64,000 bases of DNA from NCBI GenBank assembly GCA_038496675.1, contig CM076656.1:20574897-20638896 (forward strand), written 5' to 3'. Both the position numbers and the translations under genes were made by a program. Position 1 is the first letter of the stretch. Each line of letters opens with the position of its first letter. This DNA is from Rachycentron canadum (lineage: Eukaryota > Chordata > Actinopteri > Carangiformes > Rachycentridae). Positions 12,263 through 25,600 of the stretch are shown one piece after another. Below the pieces are notes generated by a model. That model had not been told where the DNA came from, did no database searches, and saw only the letters and a list, made by a program, of their open reading frames with translations.

Positions 12263-13751
12263 GTGTGATATGCAACACAGAAGATTACCATCACTTTTTT
12301 CCATCACATTGACGAGAGAAAAAACAACAGAAATTTTCACAAAGCCCACAATTTTTGAATTTCACAATGTTAGAGTTTTAAAGAGTTCATATGTGTTTTG
12401 ACAATTATTTACTAGTGATTTTAGAATTATTTTGTTGTTGTTTCCCAATAACATCAAGCCAATTTTACTACTACTGCACATTAAATGGCATTGCTCAAGT
12501 TGCCCTATGATAACTTATACGGGAAAGGCTCTTTCAAAACACGTGCCACACTGAGCCAGTTGTAAATGTTCTGTAAAGTAACATGACTCAATATTTTTAA
12601 GGATATGTTGCAAAAACCTTGGACTTACAAGGCCATGGCAGCAAGCTAAGGCCTCATTACAAAAGCTTCAAATTAGAATTTATTTAGAGAAAGAAAGAAA
12701 GAGAAAAACAGGAACTCAGATGGAAAGGTGACCCCTCCCTGCAGATAAAGGGTTTCATATGCCTCATCACACAGCTGTGACAGGAGATTGTTACACTCTT
12801 CAACAAACCATGTGCCAGCAGACCCTAACCACATGCCATGGGACAGGCAGTGTCATTGAGGCCATCACCACTTTGAAGTCAACCATAAACGCATAATGTA
12901 CAGAGAACCAGCTTATGGTTCATCTTGCAAGCACCAGAAAGTGATGCCAGACCTCAAAATCAAATATGAGCAAAACCAGAGCTCATGGCTGAACACATTT
13001 GCCCTTCAGAGTACAGTTTTCAAAGACCTATGATTATATATCTCTTGCTTTCAAACAAAGTAGGCTCTAATTGTATCACAGCACTATAATTATCAAATGC
13101 TCTGAAGTATCTGTGTTCTGAGAAAGGTAAAATGAATCCTTTGAGAAGATATAACCATGCCAATGCCCCAAATGTTTTCATAAGAAAATAATGTTTTTCA
13201 TGCTAATGGCAAATATTATTTTAGCAATTAGGAAAAAATGCATGTGAGTATCATCTGTCATCCTCCATCTATGCCCGTCACATATGTTTCTGCGGTTTTA
13301 TCAGTTTTCCAGTTTGCAGCTTGTTGTCCCCACTTAAAAGCAAAACAAGGTTGTGCATGTCAATATTGCTAAAGTGATAAAACTGCAGATGCTTGACCCA
13401 CATTGTGTGTAACTGTACTGAAGCATAACACTAAAGGGTCTTCACCATTAAACCAAAGAAGCTAATTTCTAACACAACTTCTCCTTTTTAGTTTTCACAT
13501 AAAAAACCAAAGCATTGCTGCATCGATAAACTATTCACATAGTGGGCATTTTGACAGAGGTTGGGTAGATAAATCTAAACATGTGCTGGTAAGCTGTTTT
13601 TGTAAATGTGGAAAAAGAAAAACAATTTAAAAAAAACGTACAAGAAGCTTCTGAGGTGTTAAAACACCCACGACAGTTGAAAACGCCCTTACACTGAAAA
13701 TATAAATATTGAAATAAACTGCAACCACAAAGTGCGTATTCTAAACCACAA

Positions 13752-13807
<56 letters not shown>

Positions 13808-13828
13808 ATGTGTGTGTGTGTGTGTGTA
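13752..13828. repeat. TG microsatellite with interruptions
   Basis: About 36 TG units with two or three single-base interruptions. Confidence 0.92.
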
Positions 13829-13984
13829 CTTAAAGTTAGGCAGGTGCTATAGGATTTTACTCTACAGACTTTAAACTATATTGACCTTGTGACCTCAAGT
13901 CAGTCCAATGATATCCACCAAATTACTTTTTCTTAGTCCATCGCAGTTTGCACTGGGTGAGTGAACATGCACACAGGCTGCCCC

Positions 13985-14110
13985 ACATACAGGCAATTAA
14001 AGTTATCAATTTACCTGGAGCACATGTCAAGGGACTGTGGGAGGAAACACCTGCCAACATAGAAACTCCACTCAGTAAAGCCCTGGCCACCCAGGTGAGA
14101 TTTTAACTCA
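13985..14110. repeat. Degraded LINE/SINE-tail-like repeat
   Basis: The segment containing GGACTGTGGGAGGAAAC, then GAAACTCCACTCAGTAAAGC and CCTGGCCACCCAGG, follows the order of a very common fish repeat. From memory that repeat reads GGACTGTGGGAGGAAACCGG, then CAAACTCCACACAGAAAGGC, then an element ending in GATTCGAACC. About half the unit seems deleted or diverged. The family name is not assigned. Confidence 0.6.
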
Positions 14111-15971
14111 TCGTTATTTAATTAATAATATTAAATAATAAATAATATATAATTTAATAATTAATGCTTGAAAGCAGAAGGGTGTTGAGGCTTAGATGTG
14201 TAATCTGATAAAACTAGATGACTGGATAGTATAGATAGATTTGGTTCTTGTTTTAAATATAACCACATAACAATATGAGGGTATTGTAATATGTTAAACA
14301 AAGTCTGCAGTGTTGCCCTTATAGAAAAGAATTGTGAGATATTTGCCTGAGTTTTGCTTTAGTAGTTAAACCTTCAGTTCATACACATGAGTTCAAACAG
14401 AGCTACAGCAAAACATGGGGGGCACAAACATGCCTCCATGAGACATGTTTGTGTCTCCTATGTCTCAGTCTATGGGTTTTCATTGCAACCCAAAACTTCC
14501 AACAACTAATTAGATAAAGTCATTATGGCTTATGAATTTGCAAATAAATTGCAATCTTGCATATCTACTGCACCATCAGCACTTTCACATAACACACACC
14601 CATGTGATTCATGGTTGATATGAAAAAAATAATTAGTGGAACTTTAAACAGTTAAGGAAACCACCTCCCTTCCTGTTGTGGGTCTTTCAACTTCCATTGT
14701 CTGTTGTGGGCAAACAACAACAAAAATTTGATCTGTGTAATAAAGATGGACTTTTGTATGTAAAATGTGATTGCAATTATGCAGGATGTCTGGGAGAAAG
14801 GGCTTGAAGTGGTCTGAATGTAAAAAAATGTGATTAAAATTTCATAGTTGAGAGTTAACTAGTCACAATTTAGAACTTTTTTTTTAATACGGTGACACCA
14901 TCTGGCCAATTGGTGCAATTCATGGTTTGGTATTTGGTGGTTACCTGAGTCTAGACTTACAGTCTCTGAAGTTAGATGACTGACTCGCTTGGCATTGAGC
15001 TGTCAACATCTTGTGGACACAAAGCAGTATTACAGCCATTTTCCTGTCAAAGGAAACACATGCAGAGTCAGTGGGACTCTTGAAAGATGACAAAAAGCAC
15101 ACTGAAATTATGAAATGTTACAGTATTGTTGTCACCTCTACAGAATTGTAATTATTTCAGTTGTGGAAGGCAGACATAGCTTGATGAAAACTAAATGTCA
15201 TTTAGTAGAATTAGGACAATTCATTTTGAAATTCACAGGCTTTATAAAATCTAAGTTGCTTTGTGTGAAATTAATTCATTAGCACAATTCACACTGACTT
15301 TTTAAGGGAGATTTCTAACACAAACAGATACACAGTCAGCTAAACTCACTTCCAATACAGGTTGATGGCAAGTTTTTTTTTTACTGGATGGAGTAGTGAA
15401 AGTAGGAAAACTGTTCAAACAGAACATATTTAATGATAGACAAATCAGAAATATCAATAACTATAAACTAGAGTTAGACTAAGGGGATTTTAAATATGAA
15501 TTAAGTTAGTACAGTGACAAATAAACTGGATTAAATACTCAAATTGCTGCTTGTGTCTGGAAGAAACAAATGCCATAGGTGAAAAATTAACATTAAGTTC
15601 CCATAGTGAGTATATAATACTAATTTATCTCCAAAATAGTAACAGTAAAGAGTAAAAAACCACATTGGACTTAGAGTAAGCTAATAGCTAATTTAACCCT
15701 TATTTAGAATGTTGCATTAGCAACATTAGCATACACATTAGCTTCAGACAGCAGTAAACCAGTGCAACTAAATTAGCATGTGGGTCAATCAACATTGACA
15801 GAGCCGCTATTATAAAATGAGCCGCTAAAAATAATGATGACAAAAATTAAAAAAAAAAAACTAAAATATAAAATAATTAAATTAAATGATAAGAATTAAC
15901 AATTAATGTTTGTTTAGTCAAAAACGGAGACTCCAACGTCAGTTAAACTTCCCTGAATTTTGCTAGCAGTT

Positions 15972-15986
15972 GTTGCCCCTAGCAAC
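15972..15986. promoter_or_regulatory. RFX X-box (palindromic)
   Basis: GTTGCCCCTAGCAAC matches the RFX X-box consensus GTNRCC-N(0-3)-RGYAAC at every defined base, with a 3-nt spacer. The outer arms GTTGC and GCAAC are perfect inverted repeats. It lies about 0.7 kb upstream of the myo9b first donor. The consensus is established; occupancy is inference. Confidence 0.5.
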
Positions 15987-16119
15987 AGAATGTTCAACTG
16001 AAGCTAACTGCTTTTAGCAGCGCGGTGGCTAATTAAAGGGACATTCGTGGTCGCTGTAATGTAATATTTCCACTTTAATAGTAAATATGTGTCCAACCAG
16101 TAGTAACCCCGGTTATACT

Positions 16120-16133
16120 CCTGCAGAGGGCGC
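16120..16133 (+). promoter_or_regulatory. CTCF-like site
   Basis: CCTGCAGAGGGCGC matches the CTCF core CCASYAGRKGGCRS at 13 of 14 positions; the only mismatch is T for A at position 3. It sits between two divergent genes, where an insulator or promoter-anchor role would be natural. Confidence 0.45.
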
Positions 16134-16343
16134 TGTTCTTTAACAATTGCCCCTCAAAGCAACAGGGTACCTTCATTGTATAGAATCAGGCTTGTGCCTC
16201 TTTCCTCAACTTTTTTTTTTTTTTCCGCCGCTCACACTGATGCTGTTATTTAGGCGAAGAGAAAGGAAGTAGCGACAGGCTAGCTGGTTAGCCGGTCTGA
16301 AACCAACACACTCAGCCAGGAAAGAGTGGACATTTCAGCCTTT

Positions 16344-16365
16344 AAAAAAAAAAAAAAAAAAAAAA
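16344..16365. repeat. A-run in probable myo9b 5' end
   Basis: 22 consecutive A, close upstream of the first splice donor. It may be in the 5'UTR, depending on where transcription starts. Confidence 0.85.
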
Positions 16366-16599
16366 TCCCAGACACTGCTCTTCTTTATTTAATATAAACG
16401 GATAAGGAACCGGTGGGGTTTTTTTTTGTCGGTTCGTTTCATTTTCTTTCCGCCCAGGTTTGAAACCTTCAAACTGACTCAACTCTTAAGCTTTGTCTAT
16501 CTGGGACTCCACCGTCGGTAGCCTGCTTGATATAAGTCAGTCTTGGTTTCACCAAAGGAGAAGAAAACCCACAAACTGAAAAGTTGCTTGACTTGATTA

Positions 16600-16684
16600 T
16601 CATTTATTTGTTCACCCGTTGGTTGAATCGCGGGGAATGCAGTCAAGGATTACGCCGAGACAATGAGAAAATCAGCCGGGAAAG
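16600..16684 (+). other. myo9b: myo9b non-coding exon 1 (3' end)
   Basis: The exon ends at 16684 with a GTAGGT donor. The 5' limit is not known; 16600 is only a conservative marker. An ATG at 16663-16665 opens a short frame which, after splicing to 35357, reads MRKSAGKGATW then stop, so it is a uORF split by an 18.7 kb intron rather than the protein start. The exon 1 to exon 2 joining is inferred from consensus sites and position. Confidence 0.5.
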
Positions 16685-19600
16685 GTAGGTTAAATGTTGG
16701 ATCCTATTTGGCTGAGCACTCCGCTTTGTACAAGCCTGTTCTGTAAAACAGAAGTTTATACGTCTCCTAAATGAATTTGGCCAGTGGTTAATTGTTGTTA
16801 TTGGTTATGTGTTTTATTTTTTAAGGCTACCACATAAGTACATTGACAAAGCCGTTGAAGGAAGTTATTGTTTAGTAGCCAGTCAGTTAACGCTATAAAC
16901 GTTAACGGTTCTCTATTTAAAGTAGTGTTTCAAGTCGCATTTTTAAACAAAATGGACCAACAAGGTAACCCTTACACTGCCGCCATGTCGGGCTGTAACT
17001 ATAGTAGATGTTTAACAGCGTGTGGCCTGTTTAGTCGGTAACACACAGTAGCATAGTTGCATCCAATGTGTGAATGAGCTGAGAATGTAGGCTGACTTGT
17101 TGCAAAGCAGTTTCTTCAGGCCTGGAGCATAATGAGGCTAATGTCAGTGGGTTGTTGTTCTGTTGGAGTCAACGAGGCTCCCTTCAGGTTTCAGGGGAAA
17201 ACCACCACAGCGTTGAGTTTGCTGAGTCCTTGACATAAACCCATCCACAAGTGCCCAGAAGGGGGTAACTTTGGCTCATCCAAATGACCAGTGTATCATA
17301 ACTGTTATTAGGGGCTCAGTTAATGGCAGTGCAGCCAGTGATGTGGAAGGCGAAGCAGTAGAATACATTAGTAAAGCAACAGATCTACTAAGAACTGGAT
17401 AAAACTGGATACTGAGATAGTATTGTTATCATGAAACGGAATAGGTACTGTCAGTAACCCTTATTCTGATATGGCGTAACTTAAAGGTTGTCTTTCCCCC
17501 AGACTTGACAGCTGTTTTGCAAATAACTGACAACTTTCTGAACTGTGTTGACTGACTGCCTGAGTAATAATAGCAGTGACTGTCTCCACCTAGTATTCCT
17601 GTCATTGTCTACCATAACTGTTATCACCCACCCCTGGTTTACAGTTGTTAAGATGCACCACCATTGTTACCTTATTATCTAGAGGTCAGCAATTAGAACT
17701 AGGACATAGAGTTGAAATCAATATCATGATATTTATGAAGATATTTTCCAGTGTTGATTAATAGTATGGGAAATGAATTCAGAATTTGAAAAAATTCACA
17801 CAGCAATTATTTTGTAGCTGTGTCTTCCATACGGTAACAAAGCCAACCATACAAGCTGCAGGACCAAGCTCTTGGTACATGACTAATGTCTGGGTGGTGG
17901 AAAAAAGTAATCATACATAGGAACATTAAAATTACACATATATGCACTTCACTTGGAAGTTCCTCTCCGTTTCCCTCTTTCCATTTCTCTCATTGACACT
18001 GGTCTGAATGCAGTTGTGTTCTTCTAGTGGCCCAACTAGAAAATAATTTCATCATGCAGCAACTATGTATTTATTTACACTTCCTCCTGTCACACCATCA
18101 ACTGCATATTGTGAAACAGGCCTTCAGAATATTGATTGTCAGACTGTAGGGTTGGAAGTTATGAATATTACCTACTGAATTTTTCAGGGGTTCCCAGCAA
18201 ATGTGTGCATTGTTTTCTCATCACCCAGCAAAACAGGAGTGGGTGGAGCATGAACTTGTCGTGGGATGGAATAGCATTTGACTTTGGTTTCATTGTTGTT
18301 GTTTTTTTTTAATGAGGAAGTTACTGTTTTGAATTGAGTGGGGAAAAAAATGTTGACATTTAGTTCAGTTAATTATTACTTTAGAGTTTTGAAGTTTCGA
18401 TTGACAGTGTTTTATTTCAGGTAATTTTGTTGTTTTTCTGTTAGTTATGGATTCATTCAATCAATTTAGTAATTGTATTCTTATTTTGATTAATAGATAG
18501 ATTTTTAAAATGAATGTCTAATTAACTATGATAACCAGCACTAACTAGTAATTTCTTTACCACACCATTGACAAATAATGAAACAGCCAGTGGCCAATTT
18601 TTAAATTAAATAAAAACCCACCACAGACACATCATTGAATTACAAAGCTTCTGCATTATATATAAATGCAAATTAGATCTCATTAAAACAAGCAGCACAT
18701 AATGACATCTTTTTAAATACAGTCTTTTTAGACCAAACTCAAGTCACATTGAACAGAATGTTGTTTGCATTTCAATTACATAATATAGCCTGCTTTGCAT
18801 GTCTCATTTATATCATAAATTTAATAGGTGATAATGTGTAATGTAATCAGTGACAATAATAGTGATTTGTTTATAAACCTTACTCAGTGCTAAAGGGAAA
18901 ATTGATTAACAAAGGAGCTGTTGTGAGTGCATGTATGTGCAGCACCTGTAAGCCTGGCTGTGTAGGGGCTACCAACTACACTTTGCCGCGGATCAAGCAT
19001 CAGCATATTCAATACAATCAAGGTCCCCATCTGTCATATTCAAAATCTAATTAACAACCAAATCCCTCAGAGAAAGCTTAAGAGTCAAATCTCCGTTTAT
19101 TAAAATGCGTCCTGTCTCACAGTTTCAATTAAAGTAACTATTTAGAAATTTTAAAAGCAGTTGAAGGCATGTAATTGAATACAGATGTTATTCAGTCATG
19201 AACACACAAGACGCTTTAAACTTATGGCAACTGAACTGGATCTGTAATATGGAGCTAAATATGATGTTTTTCCCACTGAACAGATCTGTCCAGATATCTT
19301 CAAATGATTCCGAACAGAAAACCCCTCAAATTATGTTGCAATACAGCCCATTTATCCCATACCTCCCTAAAGTGCTTCTAAACACTCAGGCAGTCCACAG
19401 AAAGGCTCACTGCCATGTTTGAAAGAAAAGGGCCATATGGCCCCCTGCTAATGGTTTGTACTCTGCAAGCCCCACTGCAGAGCTGACAGTGGTTGGGGAC
19501 AAGAAGGGGGAGGGGGAAGGAAGACCAATTACATCTCCAGTTTGGCCTTGAGCTGTAATTGGCCTACACATCCTGGCGGATGCAGTCGTGTGAAACTGTG

Positions 19601-22600
19601 GATGAAAAGATAATTGCCTCAATCATAGCAGTGCCAATGTTTCTAAGAGGAGAGGCTTTGATGTTCAGTTTCATTGCGCTCATTTTCAGACACTAAATCT
19701 TACATTGTGTGTTATTAAATATGAATTTCCTCACAGAAAACATGATAAATCAGTCTCATTTCAACTAAGCTTCATGTGTTTTACATTTCCACAGGCATGT
19801 TGGTTATATCTATAAAGGCAGAGTCCTGCTCCATGTAATCTCTGTGTTTTTAATAAATTAAAGTTGGTTACTGTTTTGGATCATTAACCTGAACCACATA
19901 AGAGCAACTGTTGTTGTTTCCATGTATGATGCTGATCAAGCAAGCTGCTGATACCACAACTGTGTCCAGCAAGATAGTTTATTAAGAATTGCAAAATGTT
20001 TCTTTTAAAGACACCAAGAAAATGATGGGATGATGGTCATAAAATGACATTGTCTTATTTTGGCATTGATGTCATGTAAAATTTCATAGTCTTGTGGTTA
20101 GCTGTATATATGCATATTATATATACCTGATGACTTAATGATGCATTGTAGATAGAAAAGTCTAAATTATTGGGGTTGCAGTGGTGTCTATCTTATGACA
20201 TTTCTGTGTTGGGTATTTTCTGCAAGTTACAGCATTTACATTTTGATAAATCATTTGCTCAGCAAAGTTTCCTATATGGTCTGTTCTAGTTTAAAATCTG
20301 ATGATGTTGAGGATGTGGCCCTGTTCATGTGAGTCCAGTATCAGGCTGTTCTTTGGTTACTCTGTGTGACAGAATAAGGACAGAAGAACAGGTTGAGCTA
20401 TGGTTTGCTCTGCCAGCGCAGTTATTTCTAATGAGTCCCTTAGCAGCCTGCGTTGTCTCTGTGCAGCTGGTGAACTGGGCTAAGATGATGTAGGCTACCT
20501 GTGGAATGACGCAGACACCTGCAGTCCCATGGCTCTGCAGAACAGCTTCACTGGGGCAGGTAGACCAGCTAGCTCAACTATCTTGAAGCAAACTCTGTTT
20601 TTCTCCTCAGCAAACTAAACAACTGACAAACCTTCATGATCTCAACAGTTCATTTGAAGACTTTAAGTGTGGACTAAAGGAGAAAGAATGCACAAATGAA
20701 TACACACGAATTGTGTGATGACTGAGAAGTAGATGATTTTGGGGTTTTTTTCACTGTTATATTATTTTTAATGTAGTATAATGTGGTCCTGTAAATGTTG
20801 AGAAACAAGTGCTACATGGGCAATAGTGAAGGGCTCATTGCCAACTGCAAGAAAAGTCAAGCATGTAGAGGCCTGTATTTCTATTTACCTGTGGGCTCAT
20901 CAGGAAGATGGTCGTATCAGTTTATTAGTTAACACTGCTGCTCGAGAATAATAGGATGGGCTAGGCTAGGTGTCATTCTGCCTTTTGTTAACCTGTGAGT
21001 TGGTTCAGGTTATTGTAATTTCAGGACACCAGAATCCAAGACGGCATATCTCTGTCACTGAAAGAGCTACATCTTCATATCTCTACATCACATATGTTAG
21101 AAGCTGATGGGATGCCATGATCTTATCATTGTGACCTTTTCACTGTAGTAAAACAAGCTGTGTAGGTGTATTGAACACAGTAGAAGGGAGGAATGGAAGT
21201 AAGGAGGTCAGAAAGTAGAAATGGGACACCAATAAGTGTGCCCTTTGTGTATATACAGTGTCAGCTCTTAGTCCAATAATGTGACAGGAATGCTCCAGGG
21301 TCCGCCTTTCTGTGGTTACAGATGGGGAGAAAAAATAGCCTTGTGTTCTGCAGAAAGCTGCTAACCAAGCTTTGCAGTGTGGATTTGCAATGACCTGTAT
21401 TTTGTAGAGACTGGAACAGATGGAGAAAATCTGTGTGAAGAGACCAAAAGAGGCACAGAGAGAGGGAGAGTGGTGGGGTTTAAAAGTCATCAATTCCGCA
21501 AACTTCTTGGTAACTCTCATGGCGGCAAGCAGAATTTATGCGCTTTATAAATAGATCCAGCTGTAATGATAGGGTATAAGTGAGGAAAAAGCAGTTCGAC
21601 TCTTTAGGGATTGGCCTACTTTCAGTGCTTTTGTTTGTTGTTTCATATGGCCCTAATTAATACACGACGGAAACTGCAACATAAGTGTCTTTGCTAGTTT
21701 CAGACCAATGCAGATGTCATTTTACAGTCCAACGTTCCTATTGTTTAAATAAATACACTTGGGCCCATCTGAGCGCCCATGGACGTGTTGTTCTTAAAAT
21801 GAACATGTGCATGTGCTGGGACTGACCTGACTCGTCTTCATATGTAATCAACTTGCAACAATGAAGAGTACTAAGTACAAACCCTTTCGACCGTGCACCT
21901 GGCGCATGTTTGTTCCACTTTTTAAATAGCAAAAGTGATAAGGACGTCCATTTGCACCAGGATCTTCAGACTATGCAACTGTGAAAACAGAGCTCGTACT
22001 CTTCACTCAGCCGTCATTTCAAGGCACAAACACGTAAAGTCAGGATGATTGGGATCAAAGCTTGATTGTGATGATTATGATTATTCCAAACCTGCTTGTT
22101 TAGATACTGATTATAGACACAGTTATAAGCCAAGCAAAGTTTTAACCAAAATATACAAGTACAGAATTTTCCACAGAGAAGTGAAAAGTGGTCTGTCAGC
22201 ATCATGAAAGAAAAAAATGTTAACCCACATTCATGCAGCTCGAGCACACAGCTTTCATATGGCATTGAGCTGAAAATCTTGGTTCCTTGGTGTTTTGGGT
22301 AGTCACCCTCAGCAATGTTTACATTATCTGGCATTCATCAGTGATAAATATATGGAGGGAAAAGTGAGGCAGTTGTGATTTTGTAAAGGATTTCAGCTTT
22401 TTGATTCATGAGCAGTTCATGTTGAAAAGACAGTTATAGTTTTTTGAGATAAAAGGCTGTGAGTTACTTTCAACTAGTGATATTGATCTGTGGCAGCAAC
22501 TCCTGCGGTTCTGGATCTTCCAGTGAGAGCCTGCAACTTGTCAGCCAAAAATGAACAGCAGCCACATAGGGCTACCAAAAACAAACATTTTAGCTACAAC

Positions 22601-25600
22601 AACAAACAATAGATTTTGACATCTTTTGCATTATTCTACTGTTTGATTCCCTTCTCAGACCCATCTGGAATCTTCTTCTGTTCCATGCATCAATATCACT
22701 GCTGCTCAACAACTCAGGAAGCTGTTTGCAAAAAAAAAAAAAAATCAAATTCAATCTGTGCTTAAAGCTCTGGTTTCAAGTTTATACTCAAATCTATTTG
22801 TCACTTGCTACCCACCCCCTCAGCTGTGGCAGTCACCCTCAGGAAGAGCACTGTATATGTGTGTGTACAGACTGACTAGTTGATGGCTTTGGTGAGTGCT
22901 GTAACCTCCCCCTCCATCCTCTCTGTGGTCACTGATCCTGTCCCTTGGCTCTGGATTATGGGCAGACAGAGGGCACACCCTGAGGCTCTATTTGCTGTTG
23001 CGCTTCACCATGGCCCAGCTCTTGGGGTGACCTCAGACATAGCCAACTGGGGCCAGACACATGCACTCAACATAGTGTATCTATCATTATTATTTGCCCA
23101 TATGTCTATAATAATGATATTCCCATCAGATCCTCCTACAGTTGTAGGAAACAGAATCCTGTCATTACTGCCAAGAAAAATTGTCAGAAAGTTGCCACAA
23201 GAACATTTTCAGGCTAAAGTGGACATGTTTATAGTGTTGTATTGTCTAAAACACTGCCTCTGACGAGCAGAAACAACTGTCACCTAACTCTTCTCACCTG
23301 CTTTATTTAACAACAGACCACAGACATTTCACAATTGCCATGTGTAACTGACTGCGAACTCCTGAATTGCTATAAATAGTTGGTTATTTTTGTGAACTTA
23401 AAGGATTACCTTCTGAAAAAACATGAACTCCTCCATGGAAGAGATAAATAAGCACAGTGTGTGATGACTATGTAATAACTGAGGTACTACTTATTGAAAC
23501 ACCCTACATTTTCATTTCCCATACATACTATGGAGATAGAAATACAGAGGAGAAAAGAGATTCAGGAAGAAACCTGAAAGGGAATGAATTGGTAACGAAT
23601 CTAATACTTGCACCAGGAACACTCTCCATGTTGGGCTGGACTCGTTTACATCCTGGTTTAAGTGTCTTGCTAAATAGACCTCAGGGCCATTCCTTACTCC
23701 CAAGATTTTAAAATGACGTGAGGAAAAAGTGAATAATCTCAGCCAGGCAAGGCGGTAGAGGTGACAAACCATTCCCATTATATGTGCCAGGGTAGAAGGA
23801 AGCCAGTGTGTTACAGAGGACCCTGGATGTCACAGGGTTGGACCAGTGAACACAAGGACAACATAACACCACTGGAGGGACATGATGATTGTTACTGTAT
23901 TTAGTTTTAGCTATGTATCCAAATCAGTTTATGCCGAAAACATGAAATGAATAACATACCGTTATTATGTTACATAATGAGTAAAATCACAAGGTTTTTA
24001 CTCCTTTCTTACTTTCCTCACAATATTGACTTGCTTATTCTTTGATGGAGTTATTTGTGTACTTTTAAACACAGTCTTGACAATAATCTGACATTTTAGA
24101 GCAATTGGTCTTCAGCGTGAGAGTTGACCTGTAGCTCAGTCTCACCACTGGATGCCTGAAGGGCTGTGGAGAGGGACGAGAAGTGAAAGAGAAAAATCAA
24201 AGCACAAAGTAGTAGAGATGAGGGAGGCACAGATGGGGAGAGAGATGGAAAGCATAGGGTAGAGGGAAAGAGAGATGGAGCAGCAACGGTAGACCTTGGC
24301 TCTATGTCCTCTGTTGGCTGGCCTCTGCTCTGCTCTGTTTGTTTTTGCTCTATTTTTACTGTGCAGTCTGACTCTGGTCACTGATGAATGACTCCATATG
24401 TAAGTTACATTTCATCTGACACAGAAATCCTCCAGGATTTCTGTCTCAGGTGAAAGGGGGGGTGTGTTGAGAGACATGATATGATCTGTGTGGAAGAAAA
24501 GAAAGGGACAGTAAGAGTAATAGTTCTGCCTTTTATGAGGCATTGCTCATCATTTGGTCTTTTCTCCTGTTACTGCCTAGACCATTTGTTTTAATATAAT
24601 GTAGATTGGTAGATTTGGAAAGAGGTCGCCAAATTATCTTTTCTAAGATGCTTATCATGGACATGTTAGTGTGTGAATCTGCCAGGCCAAACAAACATCA
24701 TCACGACACACCACAGGCAAGATGTTGTCAATAGATTATCTGCTTAACATATAACCATACAGCATATGTTTTTTTTCCCCTTTGTTACTCCTTTTCATTA
24801 TCTGTCATTGTGAGCTCTTTATAGTTATCCCTCCTGCTGCTTTCTATCCTGTTTATAAGTTTAGACAGATGTGTAAAATGTAGGATGAGGAATATTACTA
24901 AAACTGAAGTGATTTCCAGTTGGTAGATGATGGTGTTGTATTACTTTGAACCCCCACACAAGCTGTGTTACCTACTTTAGTTTTAGTTTTTTTTCCTGTA
25001 TGCTCACCAACAGGATTTTAGGTTCAAGATTTTAGAATTGTATCCAACTTCTTGGACTATTTTTTTTATTTTTTGTAAGGATGAAAGAAAAGTGTGTGTC
25101 TTTGTTAAAGTGTGGCATGTGTAATCAGCAGCAGGGTTAAGGGATTTTAAATAAGTCTGAACGTACAGTGACTATTCTGGTGCTACAATGGAGTCATGTG
25201 TTTGGGGAAGTGTTTTTGGAGCAGGCTAGCCCACATGAGTGAGCGTGTACAATAATCCCCTCTGTCTGCCTCCTTCCCCTTGCTTCCTTTTCCCCTCTTC
25301 CTGATTTCTGTCTGCAGCTGCCCCACATCTCCAGATGGTGTACTGTATGTTTGTCTGTGTTTGCACATGTATCACGCTTGGGAAGGAAGTGTTTCCTTAA
25401 CTGGAGACCACGCTTTAATCATTTTGCTTTAAAATGATTAAATATGCAGTAGGTGGACACAATAACACAAACAGCTGCTCACTGCATCCCCGTACAGTAG
25501 CCACTTCCCCAAATGAAATGACCAATCAACCATTATTTGCAAGATCCTATTTTTACAGTATCTCCACAGCTAAAAAATCTGTTAAAATCAGAACATTTTA

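Larger units (their letters stand above)
12300..15950. other. Intergenic region between s1pr4 and myo9b
   Basis: AT-rich with no supported gene. Contains the TG microsatellite near 13.75 kb, the repeat fragment near 14.0 kb, an AT-rich palindromic stretch near 14.1-14.16 kb and several A/T runs. The s1pr4 promoter should lie near its left end but no clear core element stands out. Confidence 0.6.
15950..16662 (+). promoter_or_regulatory. myo9b: Probable myo9b promoter and 5' end
   Basis: Relative to the AT-rich flanks this stretch is richer in C+G and CpG, for example CCGCCGCTCAC near 16225. It lies directly upstream of the first splice donor. It contains the X-box at 15972-15986, the CTCF-like site at 16120-16133 and an ETS-type GGAAGT at 16265-16270. 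No well placed TATA box is evident. The transcription start is not visible from sequence alone. Confidence 0.45.

Noticed and set aside
22880..23263. 127-codon plus-strand frame in myo9b intron 1.
   Set aside because: No recognisable domain, no flanking splice signals in the right phase, and length within chance expectation for this much intron.
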